From the NCBI RefSeq assembly GCF_014203325.1, contig NZ_JACHIV010000001.1:807501-871500 (forward strand): 64,000 bases of DNA, written 5' to 3'. The stretch's first letter is position 1. Each line of letters opens with the position of its first letter. The notes beneath the pieces are model-generated. The model saw only the letters and a program-made list of their open reading frames with translations. It ran no database searches and was not told the DNA's origin. This stretch comes from Saccharopolyspora gloriosae (GTDB lineage Bacteria > Actinomycetota > Actinomycetes > Mycobacteriales > Pseudonocardiaceae). Of this stretch, positions 51,227 to 60,721 are shown one piece after another. Position numbers and translations under genes: made by a program.

Positions 51227-51685
51227 ATGAGCGGCGGAGAGGAAGCCGAGCTGCGTCCGATGCAGGTCGGAACCGAGCAGGCGCAGCCGATGATGGCCGC
51301 CAAGCAGCGATTGCAGGCTTCGGCGGCTGCGGTCGGCACGCTCCGGACGGACGTGGCGGCCGGTCGGTTGAAGCTGGATCCGGAGGCGGGGCGCGAAGTC
51401 CAGGACCTGCTGACCGAGCAGCTGGACCAGGTCGACGCCTGGCTGCGCCGCTCGGACGACCTCGGCCGCCGCGCGCCGCTGGGGCAGAACCCCGTGGGCG
51501 AGGCGATGGCGGGCAAGTTCGCCGACCGGGCCACCAGCGAGGGCGACTCGTTCACCGGCGTGCTCACGCAGTACCGCCAGGTGCTCGACGAAGCGCAGGA
51601 CGCGGTGGCCGAGGCGATGCGCCGCTACCAGACCGCGGACGAGCACGCGGTCGACATGTTCCAGAACCTCAAGTCGCAGCTGTGA
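51227..51685 (+). CDS. Helical ESX-associated protein
   Basis: A 152-residue, almost fully helical protein without signal peptide or membrane segment, as in type VII secretion partners. No clear W-x-G turn is visible; the best ESX-like feature is the C-terminal helix pattern YRQVLDEAQDAVAEAMRRYQ (with Y-x3-D further on in YQTADEHAVDMF). Its place as first gene before a PPE-like and an EspG gene argues for a secretion-partner role. It is followed at 240 nt by the PPE-like gene. Confidence 0.65.
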   Translation: MSGGEEAELRPMQVGTEQAQPMMAAKQRLQASAAAVGTLRTDVAAGRLKLDPEAGREVQDLLTEQLDQVDAWLRRSDDLGRRAPLGQNPVGEAMAGKFADRATSEGDSFTGVLTQYRQVLDEAQDAVAEAMRRYQTADEHAVDMFQNLKSQL

Positions 51686-51925
51686 GCCGCGCGTCGTGGC
51701 GGCCGGGGGCACTCGCCCCGGCCGCTTTCGTGCTGCGTCGGCGCCGATCGTGCGCTCCGCCGGTACCGGACCGTTGAGTCCCGAGTCGGGTGTTCACCCG
51801 GGTGCGAGACGCCGCGTGAACATCAACGAGCGGAAACGGGTGCGCGATCGGCTGCGGAGGCCGTCGCAGGGAAGTGGCCGAGGTGCGGACGCCGGATGCG
51901 GACGCGGTGCGAGGGGAACGAGAGC

Positions 51926-53545
51926 ATGACGCAGGAAGAGCAGTCCACCGCGGAGCCGATGCGGGCGAGGTCGGCCACGCTCGTCGCCGGCTCGGACTTG
52001 GTGCTGCGGGACACCCAGAACTGGAGTTCGCGCAGCCATCGCGAGCTCTACGAGGCGGTCCACCAGGGCAACGAACCCGGCCGCGTCGGTGAGCTCGCGC
52101 AGGACTGGGCGCGGATGGGCGCGGAGATCGGGGAGTCCTCCGAGCGCATGGCCGAGCGGCTGCGCGGCACCGAGGAGGGGTGGCAGGGCGAGGCGGCGAA
52201 GTCCGCTCGCGGCGCCATCCACGAGCTCGCCCGCTGGACGTCCGACGCGGGTCAGACCGCCGGTGACCTGGGCCAGCGGATCGGCGAGCAGGGCCGGGTC
52301 ATGGAAGACGCCAAGACGAACATGCCGGAGCCGAAGGACGTCGAGTTCCGCGACGAGATCGTCTCCCTCTACGGCGTCCTGGGCGGTGGCAGCGGGAAGA
52401 GCGTGCTGGCGGGCCTGCTGGCCGCGACCGAGGACATGAAGGAGCAGGCGGTCAAGGCGGATTCCGCCCACGACGAGGCCGTCGCCGTCATGGAGCGGAT
52501 GGAGATCTCGTCCCGCGTGGTGGACGGCAGCACCCCGCGCTTCGAGCCGCCGCCGGACCCGATCCGCGACGAGCAGAAGCAAGGCGTCAAGGCAACCCTG
52601 TCTCAGCCGCGGGAACCGCTCTCCGCGAACCCGCAGGTGACCGACTCCGCCGGGGCGCCGAGTCCGGGCGAGGTGCCCGGAGCTCAGCAGCCGGGTGGGC
52701 CGCCACCGGGTGGCGCGGAGGAGACGAAGCGGATGCCGGTGCTGAACACGCCCGCGTCGAACGTTCCGGCGTCGAACGCCCCGGCCAGTGCTCCGCACCT
52801 GGAGAGCACCCCGCAGCTGCACGGCGACAAGGGCGGCCCGCAGGGCGGCCCCGGCGCTCGCGTGCCGTCGCTGGACGGATTCGGCGGCGGTGACGGGAAG
52901 AACCAGGGCAGGCGTCCGCTGGACCGCAAGACCGGTCCGGACGGCACCAGCCCGCAGGGCAGCCGTCCCAGCGGAACCAAGCCGAGCAACGTGGACCCGC
53001 CCACCATCAAGCACCGCCCGCTGCCGCCGCTGCCCGGCACCGACACCGGCGGCGGTGGCCCGGTCGCGCCGGGCGGTCGCGTGCCGACCGGTCCGGGCAG
53101 GCCCGGTGGCGGCAACGGCCCGGGGCCGAACGGTCGTTCCGGGTGGAGCGGGGCGATCCCGCCGATCCCGGGCACGTCCGGTCCTGGTGGGGCGGGTGGC
53201 GGCCTGGGAGCCGGAGGCTCCGGCGGGTCGTCGGGACCTGGCGGGTCGTCGGGCTCGGGCGGTTCGAACGTGGGGGCCGGTGGCCGGTCCTCGGTGAGCA
53301 TGGGGCCCGGTGGCGGTCCCGCGGGCGGCCCGGTCGGCGGTGGCTCGGCGAGCGGTTCCGGTTCGGCCGGTGCCGGTGCGGGCGGCATGGGCGCGCCGGG
53401 TGCCGCGGCCGGGCGCGGTCGTGGTGGCGAGGACGAGGAACGCCGGGCGAAGTACGTGGAGAGCACGCCGATCGTCGAGGTTCCTGGCGCGGACCTGCCG
53501 CCGCCGGTGATCGGTGGCGGCAAGCCGAAGAAGAAGGACTCCTGA
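51926..53545 (+). CDS. PPE-like type VII secretion substrate with long low-complexity tail
   Basis: A 539-residue protein. The first 190 residues are helical and hold W86-Q-G88 (EEGWQGEAAKSA), as in WXG/PPE-type substrates, with an N-terminal partner helix (SHRELYEAVHQGN). From about 200 on it is proline-, glycine- and serine-rich, including GGGLGAGGSGGSSGPGGSSG-type runs, and ends in KKKDS. Such tails may span the cell wall. It is followed after 10 nt by the EspG-like gene, its expected chaperone. Confidence 0.75.
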   Translation: MTQEEQSTAEPMRARSATLVAGSDLVLRDTQNWSSRSHRELYEAVHQGNEPGRVGELAQDWARMGAEIGESSERMAERLRGTEEGWQGEAAKSARGAIHELARWTSDAGQTAGDLGQRIGEQGRVMEDAKTNMPEPKDVEFRDEIVSLYGVLGGGSGKSVLAGLLAATEDMKEQAVKADSAHDEAVAVMERMEISSRVVDGSTPRFEPPPDPIRDEQKQGVKATLSQPREPLSANPQVTDSAGAPSPGEVPGAQQPGGPPPGGAEETKRMPVLNTPASNVPASNAPASAPHLESTPQLHGDKGGPQGGPGARVPSLDGFGGGDGKNQGRRPLDRKTGPDGTSPQGSRPSGTKPSNVDPPTIKHRPLPPLPGTDTGGGGPVAPGGRVPTGPGRPGGGNGPGPNGRSGWSGAIPPIPGTSGPGGAGGGLGAGGSGGSSGPGGSSGSGGSNVGAGGRSSVSMGPGGGPAGGPVGGGSASGSGSAGAGAGGMGAPGAAAGRGRGGEDEERRAKYVESTPIVEVPGADLPPPVIGGGKPKKKDS

Positions 53546-53555
53546 GGACCAGACG

Positions 53556-54341
53556 ATGAGCAGCGAACCGGATTTCGCGTTGTCCGCCTACGAATTCGAC
53601 CTGGTCATGGGGTCGCTCGGGCTCGGCCGGGCGCCGTACCCGCTCCGGGTGCCGAGCATCGGGGCGACGATGGAGGAGCGCGCCGAGCTCGCCGGGGAGG
53701 TGCTGCGCAAGCTCGCCGCCCGCGATCTCGCTTCGGGCGATCGGCTCGACGCCGAGCTGGAGGGATTGCTGCGGCTGCTGTCCGACCACGAGTTCTCGGT
53801 GGACGTCGTCGGTGCGGCGGACGGGCCGGTGCGAGCGCTGGCCGCGGTGAACGCTCGTGGTGGCGTGCTCGCGATGCTCACCGACGATCAGGTCTGGTTG
53901 TGGGGGTTCCGGCCGCGGGCGCTGGCGAGCGTCGCGGTGGGCGTGCTCGCTCCGGCGGATGCGGGGCGGGGCCGCGGGTTCACGGTGCGCAAGGAGACGT
54001 TGGCCAAGGTCGCCGACAGCGAGGACGACTTCGGCGACGATCCGTTCGGCGGAGATCTCGACGACCGCACGGCGCTGCTGCGCGCCGGGATGCCCGCGGA
54101 GGACGTCGACGCGCTGCTGGAGCTGGCGACCAACCGCCGGGCGGGCGGGCAGATCGGTGTCTCCGGCGGCGGACGGCGGGCGGCGACGCTGGTGACCTGG
54201 TTCGACACCCACCAGGGTCGGTACCTGGTGGTCAACGAGGGCGAGTGGCTCAGCATCATGCCCGCCGACCACGGTCGCATCGAACAACGCGTCGCCGACG
54301 TGATGTCCACAGTGGACTTCGAGGACCTGCTGGACCGCTGA
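53556..54341 (+). CDS. EspG-family ESX secretion chaperone
   Basis: A 261-residue cytosolic protein of the EspG family, which binds PE-PPE-type substrates before export. Characteristic parts are the N-terminal LSAYEFDLVMGSLGLGRAPY and PLRVPSIGATMEER, the middle ALAAVNARGGVLAML and the C-terminal VTWFDTHQGRYLVVNEG region. It starts 10 nt behind the PPE-like gene, fitting a chaperone-substrate pair. Confidence 0.85.
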   Translation: MSSEPDFALSAYEFDLVMGSLGLGRAPYPLRVPSIGATMEERAELAGEVLRKLAARDLASGDRLDAELEGLLRLLSDHEFSVDVVGAADGPVRALAAVNARGGVLAMLTDDQVWLWGFRPRALASVAVGVLAPADAGRGRGFTVRKETLAKVADSEDDFGDDPFGGDLDDRTALLRAGMPAEDVDALLELATNRRAGGQIGVSGGGRRAATLVTWFDTHQGRYLVVNEGEWLSIMPADHGRIEQRVADVMSTVDFEDLLDR

Positions 54342-54406
54342 ACCGGCCGAGCCGGTCATCCGTGCGGCGGATCCCGCGCGGACATTCATCGTGAGGAGTT
54401 TCGGCC

Positions 54407-55066
54407 ATGGCCTACGAAGTCGTCTCCGAGGACTTGAGGGCGCACGCGAGTCACTTGGACGCGCTGACCGACCGCTTGGGCACCGCGCTCTCGGCGGCGC
54501 AGGAGGTCAGCATGTCCGACGAGGCCTACGGGCTGCTGTGCTCGTTCCTGCCGCCGATCGTGAATCCGACGGAGGAGGAGGGCGTCAACGCGCTCAAGGC
54601 CGCGCGCGAGGGCGTCGAGGTGACGGCGGAGAACATCCGCACCACCGCGAAGGAGTACGACGCCAACGACGACGACAACGCCGAGTCCTTCCGGAAGTTC
54701 GAGAACCAGCACTTGCCCGAGGGCAAGTCGGAGCAGCAGTTCACGCGCATGAACGGGGCGAACGGCGGTTCGGCGCCGCAGCAGTTCGGGTCCGAGCAGC
54801 AGTTCACGCCGAGAAACGCGCCGTATGGCGGTGTGGAGCCGGGGCAGGTGTCGCAGCAGCACGAGGTGTTGCAGAGCACGGATGCGACTTATCAGCAGGC
54901 CACGCCCCGGAACGCGCCGTATGGCGGTGCGGAATCGGGGCAGGTGTCGCAGCAGCACGAGGTGTTGCAGGGCGTTGACGCGACTTTCCAGCAGGCCACG
55001 CCGACTTACCAGCACGCCACGCCCCAGAACGCGCCGCACGGTCGGCAAGCACCCGACGAAGCCTGA
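54407..55066 (+). CDS. EspC-like type VII secretion target with C-terminal repeats
   Basis: A 219-residue protein. The N-terminal 100 residues are helical (MAYEVVSEDLRAHASHLDAL, then NIRTTAKEYDANDDDN), matching the ESX-1 EspC-type domain; the Y-x3-D motif is YDAND. The rest is Gln/Ala/Pro-rich and contains a 32-residue repeat beginning NAPYGG and continuing GQVSQQHEVLQ, present twice, with a degenerate third start. The repeats are encoded by a 96-bp direct repeat. It lies between the EspG and YbaB genes. Confidence 0.75.
   Translation: MAYEVVSEDLRAHASHLDALTDRLGTALSAAQEVSMSDEAYGLLCSFLPPIVNPTEEEGVNALKAAREGVEVTAENIRTTAKEYDANDDDNAESFRKFENQHLPEGKSEQQFTRMNGANGGSAPQQFGSEQQFTPRNAPYGGVEPGQVSQQHEVLQSTDATYQQATPRNAPYGGAESGQVSQQHEVLQGVDATFQQATPTYQHATPQNAPHGRQAPDEA
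54815..55006 (+). repeat. 96-bp tandem repeat in the EspC-like gene
   Basis: Two units, 54815-54910 and 54911-55006, of 96 bp (32 codons), with most differences clustered in the codons behind GQVSQQHEVLQ. The frame is kept. Confidence 0.85.
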
Positions 55067-55098
55067 GCGGCACCCGACGAAGCCTGAGCGGCACCCGA
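55049..55098 (+). repeat. 21-bp tandem repeat over the stop codon of the EspC-like gene
   Basis: Units start at 55049, 55070 and (partial) 55091. The unit contains the last codons and the TGA stop, so the duplication lies just outside the coding part and leaves the protein unchanged. Confidence 0.85.
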
Positions 55099-55137
55099 AC
55101 GTTGTCAGCAGTACTGAGCTTGTGATGGAGGCGGAGC

Positions 55138-55737
55138 ATGTCCGGACCCGGTGGATTCGCGGCGCTCGGCAGCGACCCGGACGAGGCGGAACGGCGCATC
55201 GAGCAGTGGGCGCAGGGCTTCGCGGAGAAGGCCCAGCGCTACCAGGCGGTGCGCGAGCAGACCGAGCAGATCCGGCTCACGGCCACCGGCCCGGACGGGC
55301 GGGTGAAGGTGACGGTGCGCGCCGACGGCAGCGTCACCGACGTGCAGTTCACCGAGAAGATCCGCTCGATGCCGCTGCAGGAGCTGTCCGCGCAGATCAT
55401 GGACACCATGCGCAAGGCGCAGTCGGACATCGCGGCCAAAGTCGGCGAGGTGATGACCGAGCAGCTCGGTGACGAGGACCAGCAGACCCGGTCGATGATG
55501 CTGGACAACCTCCGGGAGCGGTTCCCCGAGGAACCGGACGAGCCCGAGCCCGACCAGCCCGATTCCGGGAAGTGGGCGCCGCCGGAGGACGACGAGCAGT
55601 CGAAGCCGCCGCCCGCGGCCCCGCCCGCACCGCCGAACGCGACTCCGCCCCCGGCTTCGAAGAAGCCGCCGCGGCGCAGGCCGGTCGATGACGACGACGG
55701 GGACTTCGGCCCCGACTTCGACCCGCTGCGGGACTGA
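55138..55737 (+). CDS. YbaB/EbfC-family protein
   Basis: A 199-residue protein. The first 120 residues fit the YbaB/EbfC nucleoid-associated fold: a long helix (EAERRIEQWAQGFAEKAQRY), then strands TGPDGRVKVTVRADGSVTDV and a second helix ending VMTEQLGDE. The tail is acidic and proline-rich (PEEPDEPEPDQPD, KPPRRRPVDDDDGDFGPDF). Actinobacterial ESX loci often contain such a gene; whether it binds DNA or a secreted protein there is not known. Confidence 0.78.
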   Translation: MSGPGGFAALGSDPDEAERRIEQWAQGFAEKAQRYQAVREQTEQIRLTATGPDGRVKVTVRADGSVTDVQFTEKIRSMPLQELSAQIMDTMRKAQSDIAAKVGEVMTEQLGDEDQQTRSMMLDNLRERFPEEPDEPEPDQPDSGKWAPPEDDEQSKPPPAAPPAPPNATPPPASKKPPRRRPVDDDDGDFGPDFDPLRD

Positions 55738-55857
55738 CGCGCCCGGACGATCACGAAGCGGATCACGGGACCGGCCCGTGTTCTCGGCGCCCTCGTGGTG
55801 CCCCCGTTGTCAGCACATGCCGGGCAACCCGGCTCACACTCTTGAGGTGATGGCCCC

Positions 55858-58800
55858 GTGGCGAATCCACTGGTGGCGGAGCGCGAGGATTCGACGAAGT
55901 CCTTCAGCGGCGTCCCGATCCTGGAATCGGTCGATGAGACGAAGAAGGCCATCGAGCAGGGGGACTGGGCCGCCGGTGTGCTCGGCGCGACCGGCACCGC
56001 GCTGGACGCGCTCGGCATGGCGATGGACCCGTTCGGTTCGATCCTCGCCGCCGGCGTGGGGTGGTTGATGGAGCACGTCGGCCCGGTCTCGGACGCGCTG
56101 GACGCGTTGACGGGCGATCCGGACGAGATCAAGGCGCATTCGGAGACGTGGAAGAACATCTCCGGTGAGCTGGCCGCGATCAGCACGGACCTGACCGACA
56201 TGGTCAAGGCCGACACGGCGGGCTGGACGGGGCAGGCCGGGGACGCCTACCGCAAGCGCAGCGAGGACACCGCCACGCTGCTGGAGGCCGCGAAGAGCGC
56301 GGCCGACGGTGCTTCGAGCGGCATCGGTACCGCGGGTGAGGTCGTGGCGGCGGTCCGCACGCTGGTCCGCGACATCATCGCGGAGCTCGTCGGCCACCTG
56401 GTGAGCTGGGCGCTGCAGGTCATCGCGACGCTGGGCATCGGCCTGACCTGGGTGGTGCCGCAGGTGATCGCGGAGGTCGCCAAGGTCGCGTCGAAGATCG
56501 CCGACATCACCATGAAGCTGGTCAAGGCGATGAAGGCCCTCGTCCCGATGCTCAAGAAGCTCGGCAAGGGCTTCGGCGAGGCCTCCGACGCGCTGAAGAA
56601 GATCAAATCGGACGGTTCCTCCGGCCCGCCCCCGAAGTCCCCGCCGCCCGGCGGCGGCAGCCGCGGCGGCCCGGACGGCCCGGCCTCGAACAACTCCGCG
56701 AACGCGGAGAAGACCCCGGACCCCACGCCCCCGCCGAACAACGACAAGGGGCCGGACCAGACGAACTCGACGGGCTCGGACAAGTCGTCTGACGGCGGTT
56801 CCCCGGCAGGCGGTAACGGCAACAAGGACGACAAGTCTCCCGACGGGACCAATCCGGCGGGCAGCCGGAACATCCGGGACAACAACCGAGGCGCGGACCG
56901 GGAACGCACCCCGGACAAGAACAAGAACACCTGCGGCGACCCGATCGACGTGGCCAGCGGTGATGTGGTGCTCCCGCAGGTCGACGTGGAGCTGGCGGGT
57001 GTGCTGCCGCTGGTGCTGCGCCGGGTGCACCTGTCGTCGTACCGGGTGGGGCGGTTCTTCGGCCCGAACTGGGCATCCACCGTGGACCAGCGATTGGAGG
57101 TGGACGAGGCGGGTCTGTCGTTCGCGGGCGACGACGGCACGCTGTTGTTCTACCCGCACCCGACGCCGGTGTCCCTGCCGCAGGCCGGGGCGCGGAACCC
57201 GCTCGCGCTGACCGATGACGGCTACACGATCACCGTGGTGGAGCAAGACCTGACGCTGCACTTCGGCAGCGGTGGTTCGGTGCTGCCGCTGCGGGCGATC
57301 ACCGACCGCAACGGGCACCGCATCGACTTCGACCGGGACGAAGCCGGAGTGCCGACCGAGATCCGGCACAGCGGCGGCTACCGCATCCGGGTCGAGTCCG
57401 CGAACGGGTTGATCACGGCCCTGCACCTGTGCGGCGCCGATGGCGGCGCCGACCTGGCTCTGGTCCGCTACGGCTACCAGCACGGCCTGCTGTCCGAGGT
57501 CATCAACGGCTCCGGGAAACCCCTGCGGTTCACCTATGACCACGCGGGCCGGATCACCAGCTGGACCGACCGGAACGAGGCTTGGTACCGCTACGGCTAC
57601 GACCACGAGGGCCGGGTGGTGCGTGCGGACGGCTCCGGCGGATTCCTCAGCGGCACCATGTCCTACGAGGACGGGGTGACGCGGTGGACGAACTCGCTGG
57701 GACACCAGACCGCCTACCACCTCAACGAACGCGGCCAGACGGTGCTCGAAGTCGATCCGCTGGGCAACGAGGTCCGCTCGGAATGGGACGAGTTCGACCG
57801 GCTGCGCAAGCGCACCGATCCGCTCGGTCGCAGCGTTCGCTACGACCGGGACGAGTGGGGCAACGTCCTCGCGATCACGCGGCCGGACGGCACCCAGCTC
57901 AGGTGCGATTACGACGAGTCTGGCCTGCCGGTCACATTCGTCGAAGCGGACGGCGCGACGACCCGCCACACCTACGACGAGAGCGGAAATCTCCGCTCCA
58001 CGACCGACGCCTGCGGAGCCACCACCCACTACAGCTACGACGAGCACGGCAACCTCACCGCGATCACCGACGCCTTGGGCAACACCAGCACCGTGGAAGT
58101 CGACGCGAGTGGGCTTCCCACGGCATTCGTGGACGCGCTCGGTGCGGCCACCCGGTACGAGCGCGATCGATTCGGGCGGGTCACCGCGATCACCGACCCG
58201 GTGGGCGGGGTGCAGCGGTTCGGCTGGACGGTCGGCGGTGAGCTCGCCTGGCACGAGCGAGCAGACGGCACGGTCGAGCGCCGCGTCTACGACGGTGAGG
58301 GAAACCAGCGCGAACACCGCGACGAGTTCGCCGAGGTTTCCACCACCGAAATCACCCACTTCGACCTCGTCGCCGCGGAAACCCGCCCGGACGGCACTCG
58401 GATGGAGTTCGGCTACGACACCGAGATGCGCCTGGTTTCCGTGACGAATCCGCAACGGCTGGTGTGGCGCTACGAGTACGACGCGGCCGGGCGCCTGGTG
58501 CGTGAAGTCGACTTCAACGGCCGCACCCTGCAGTACGCCTACGATGCGGCGGGCCAACTCGTCGAGCGCACCAACGGTGCTGGGGAGGTCACCCGGTTCA
58601 GCCTCGATCTGTTGGGCAACGTCGTCGAACGCCGCACCGGTTTCGACGTCGCGAGGTTCACCCTCAGCGAGACCGGGGAAGTGCTGGAAGCGGTCAACGG
58701 AGCGAGTCGAGTCGTCTTCCAGCGTGACCCGGTGGGGCGGGTGCTCGCCGAGACGATCAATGGACGCACCGTGACCTCCGAGTATGACCCGCTGGGGCGC

Positions 58801-60588
58801 CGGGTCCGGCGACGCACCCCGTCCGGCGCCGAGAGCACCTGGGAGTACGACGCCAACGATCAGCCGATCGCGCTGCACTCCGCGGGGAGGACGCTGCGCT
58901 TCGAGTACGACCAGGCGGGCCGGGAGGTGCGTCGCAGCGTCGGGGCGTGCCTGGTGCTCGGCCAGTCGTGGACGGCCGCCCACCTGCTTCAGGCCCAGAC
59001 GATCACCGGAGCCGGCGGAGGTTCCGCGCAGCAGCGCACTTACGCCTACCGGGCGGACGGCGCGCTCACCGGAGTCCAGGACCAGCTCACGGGCCCACGC
59101 ACCTTCACCCTCGACCACGCGGGCCAGGTGCTCGCGGTCCAGGGATCGGGTTGGTCGGAGCGCTACGCCTACGATGCCGCGGGCAACATCACGCACGGCA
59201 GCTGGCCGTCTTCAGGTAACGAGGACGAATTCGGTGAACGCGTCCACGGCGGAACCTTGGTTCGTGCCGCGGGCGGAGTCCGGTACGAGCACGACGCGCA
59301 GGGCAGGCTCGTCCTCCGTCAGCGAAAGCACCTCTCCCACCGGCCCGAGACCTGGCGGTATTCCTGGGACGCCGACGACCGTCTGGTCGGCGTGCTCACG
59401 CCGGACGGAACCCGTTGGGCATACCGCTACGACGCGATCGGACGCCGTATCGCAAAGCAGCGGCTCGGAACGGACGGCACGACCGTGCTCGAAGGGGTCG
59501 ACTTCACTTGGGACGGTCACGTCCTGGCGGAGCAGGCCGGGTACCGGCAGGGTCAGCCCGGGCCGCACGTCCTCGTCTGGGACCACGAACCGGGGTCCTT
59601 CCGGCCGCTAACGCAGGCAGAACGGGTACAGCGCGGCCCGCAGGACTGGGTCAACTCCAAGTTCCACGCGATCGTGACGGACCTGGTCGGTACACCCACC
59701 GAACTCCTCGATGACCAGGGCGGCGTCTCCTGGGTGCATCGCACGACCCTGTGGGGTGGTTCTCCCCATGCCGAATCGGCGCGAGCGGGTACCCCGCTGC
59801 GTTTCCCCGGTCAGTACTTCGACGCCGAAACCGGCATGCACTACAACTTCTACCGCTACTACGACCCGTTCCTCGGGCGTTACGCCAGCCCCGACCCGCT
59901 GGGCCTGGACGGTGGCCCCAACCAGCACGCCTACGTGCGGAACCCGCACGCATGGGCGGACCCGCTGGGGCTCGTCCCGTGCAAAACCCACCCGAACGCC
60001 GACCCGCCGAAGACAGCGATCGAGAAGGTCGCCGGCAAGTACGGCGAGCAGGAGCACCTCAACAAGCACATCTTCAAGGGAGAAAAGGGAACCAACGGCA
60101 AGCCGACCGGCCTTCACGCCTACGAGAATTCGCCGGGACGGGGCAAGTTCAACGCCGACAATGTGATCAACAACAAGACCGGGAAGTCGCCGTACCTCCC
60201 TAATGACATCACTGTCCTGGCACATCGCGGGAAATTCACACAGCTGCACGAGATCGTCTATACGAAGGCCGGGGCGGACGGGCCCAAGGCGAGCACGATG
60301 TTCCCCGCGAACTGGAGCAAGCAGGACGTGCAGGCATATCTGGGGAACAACAACCCCAGCCGCGAAAATGTGCTCGGCAAGGATTACAAGGATCTTTACG
60401 GCAATGCCACCAAGGACGACGTCAACAACCGGATATCCAGCGGGCAGGACATCAAGCTCACTTCGATGGGCGGCAAGGACGGGACCGTCTTCCCGGACAA
60501 GGGCGGCAAATTTGATTCTCATCCCGAGACCGTTGGAAAGTCCTGGACTACGACCGATCCTGGTAGCGGTCTCAGCAAGAAGAAGTAG
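55858..60588 (+). CDS. WXG100-RHS polymorphic toxin with EndoU-like ribonuclease tip
   Basis: A 1576-residue putative type VII effector. Order of parts: WXG100-like helical domain (W123-T-G125, Y131), hydrophobic helices at about 165-235, Pro/Gly/Asn-rich linker (about 255-355), DUF6531-type start CGDPIDVASGDVV (about 360), many YD/RHS repeats (about 550-1250), the RHS core end RYYDPFLGRYASPDPLGLDG, and a toxin part from about 1372. The tip shows the His-His-Lys-Thr set of bacterial EndoU RNases: H1404 (NKHIFKGE), H1420 (GLHAYENSPG), K1477 and S1479-T1480 in KASTMFPANWS. GTG 55858 lies 8 nt behind GAGGTG. No immunity gene follows; the next gene is a TetR regulator. Confidence 0.85.
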   Translation: MANPLVAEREDSTKSFSGVPILESVDETKKAIEQGDWAAGVLGATGTALDALGMAMDPFGSILAAGVGWLMEHVGPVSDALDALTGDPDEIKAHSETWKNISGELAAISTDLTDMVKADTAGWTGQAGDAYRKRSEDTATLLEAAKSAADGASSGIGTAGEVVAAVRTLVRDIIAELVGHLVSWALQVIATLGIGLTWVVPQVIAEVAKVASKIADITMKLVKAMKALVPMLKKLGKGFGEASDALKKIKSDGSSGPPPKSPPPGGGSRGGPDGPASNNSANAEKTPDPTPPPNNDKGPDQTNSTGSDKSSDGGSPAGGNGNKDDKSPDGTNPAGSRNIRDNNRGADRERTPDKNKNTCGDPIDVASGDVVLPQVDVELAGVLPLVLRRVHLSSYRVGRFFGPNWASTVDQRLEVDEAGLSFAGDDGTLLFYPHPTPVSLPQAGARNPLALTDDGYTITVVEQDLTLHFGSGGSVLPLRAITDRNGHRIDFDRDEAGVPTEIRHSGGYRIRVESANGLITALHLCGADGGADLALVRYGYQHGLLSEVINGSGKPLRFTYDHAGRITSWTDRNEAWYRYGYDHEGRVVRADGSGGFLSGTMSYEDGVTRWTNSLGHQTAYHLNERGQTVLEVDPLGNEVRSEWDEFDRLRKRTDPLGRSVRYDRDEWGNVLAITRPDGTQLRCDYDESGLPVTFVEADGATTRHTYDESGNLRSTTDACGATTHYSYDEHGNLTAITDALGNTSTVEVDASGLPTAFVDALGAATRYERDRFGRVTAITDPVGGVQRFGWTVGGELAWHERADGTVERRVYDGEGNQREHRDEFAEVSTTEITHFDLVAAETRPDGTRMEFGYDTEMRLVSVTNPQRLVWRYEYDAAGRLVREVDFNGRTLQYAYDAAGQLVERTNGAGEVTRFSLDLLGNVVERRTGFDVARFTLSETGEVLEAVNGASRVVFQRDPVGRVLAETINGRTVTSEYDPLGRRVRRRTPSGAESTWEYDANDQPIALHSAGRTLRFEYDQAGREVRRSVGACLVLGQSWTAAHLLQAQTITGAGGGSAQQRTYAYRADGALTGVQDQLTGPRTFTLDHAGQVLAVQGSGWSERYAYDAAGNITHGSWPSSGNEDEFGERVHGGTLVRAAGGVRYEHDAQGRLVLRQRKHLSHRPETWRYSWDADDRLVGVLTPDGTRWAYRYDAIGRRIAKQRLGTDGTTVLEGVDFTWDGHVLAEQAGYRQGQPGPHVLVWDHEPGSFRPLTQAERVQRGPQDWVNSKFHAIVTDLVGTPTELLDDQGGVSWVHRTTLWGGSPHAESARAGTPLRFPGQYFDAETGMHYNFYRYYDPFLGRYASPDPLGLDGGPNQHAYVRNPHAWADPLGLVPCKTHPNADPPKTAIEKVAGKYGEQEHLNKHIFKGEKGTNGKPTGLHAYENSPGRGKFNADNVINNKTGKSPYLPNDITVLAHRGKFTQLHEIVYTKAGADGPKASTMFPANWSKQDVQAYLGNNNPSRENVLGKDYKDLYGNATKDDVNNRISSGQDIKLTSMGGKDGTVFPDKGGKFDSHPETVGKSWTTTDPGSGLSKKK

Positions 60589-60721
60589 TTAGGTCGGTGG
60601 CACCCGGGCTAGATCTTCGAATTCGCGGAGGACGGATGGCCTAGGATGTGGAGTCGCACCGCACGCTCCGGCGGGCCGTGACGTGCCCGATTCCGGGAGG
60701 TGCGACCGGAGGAGGCGCCGC

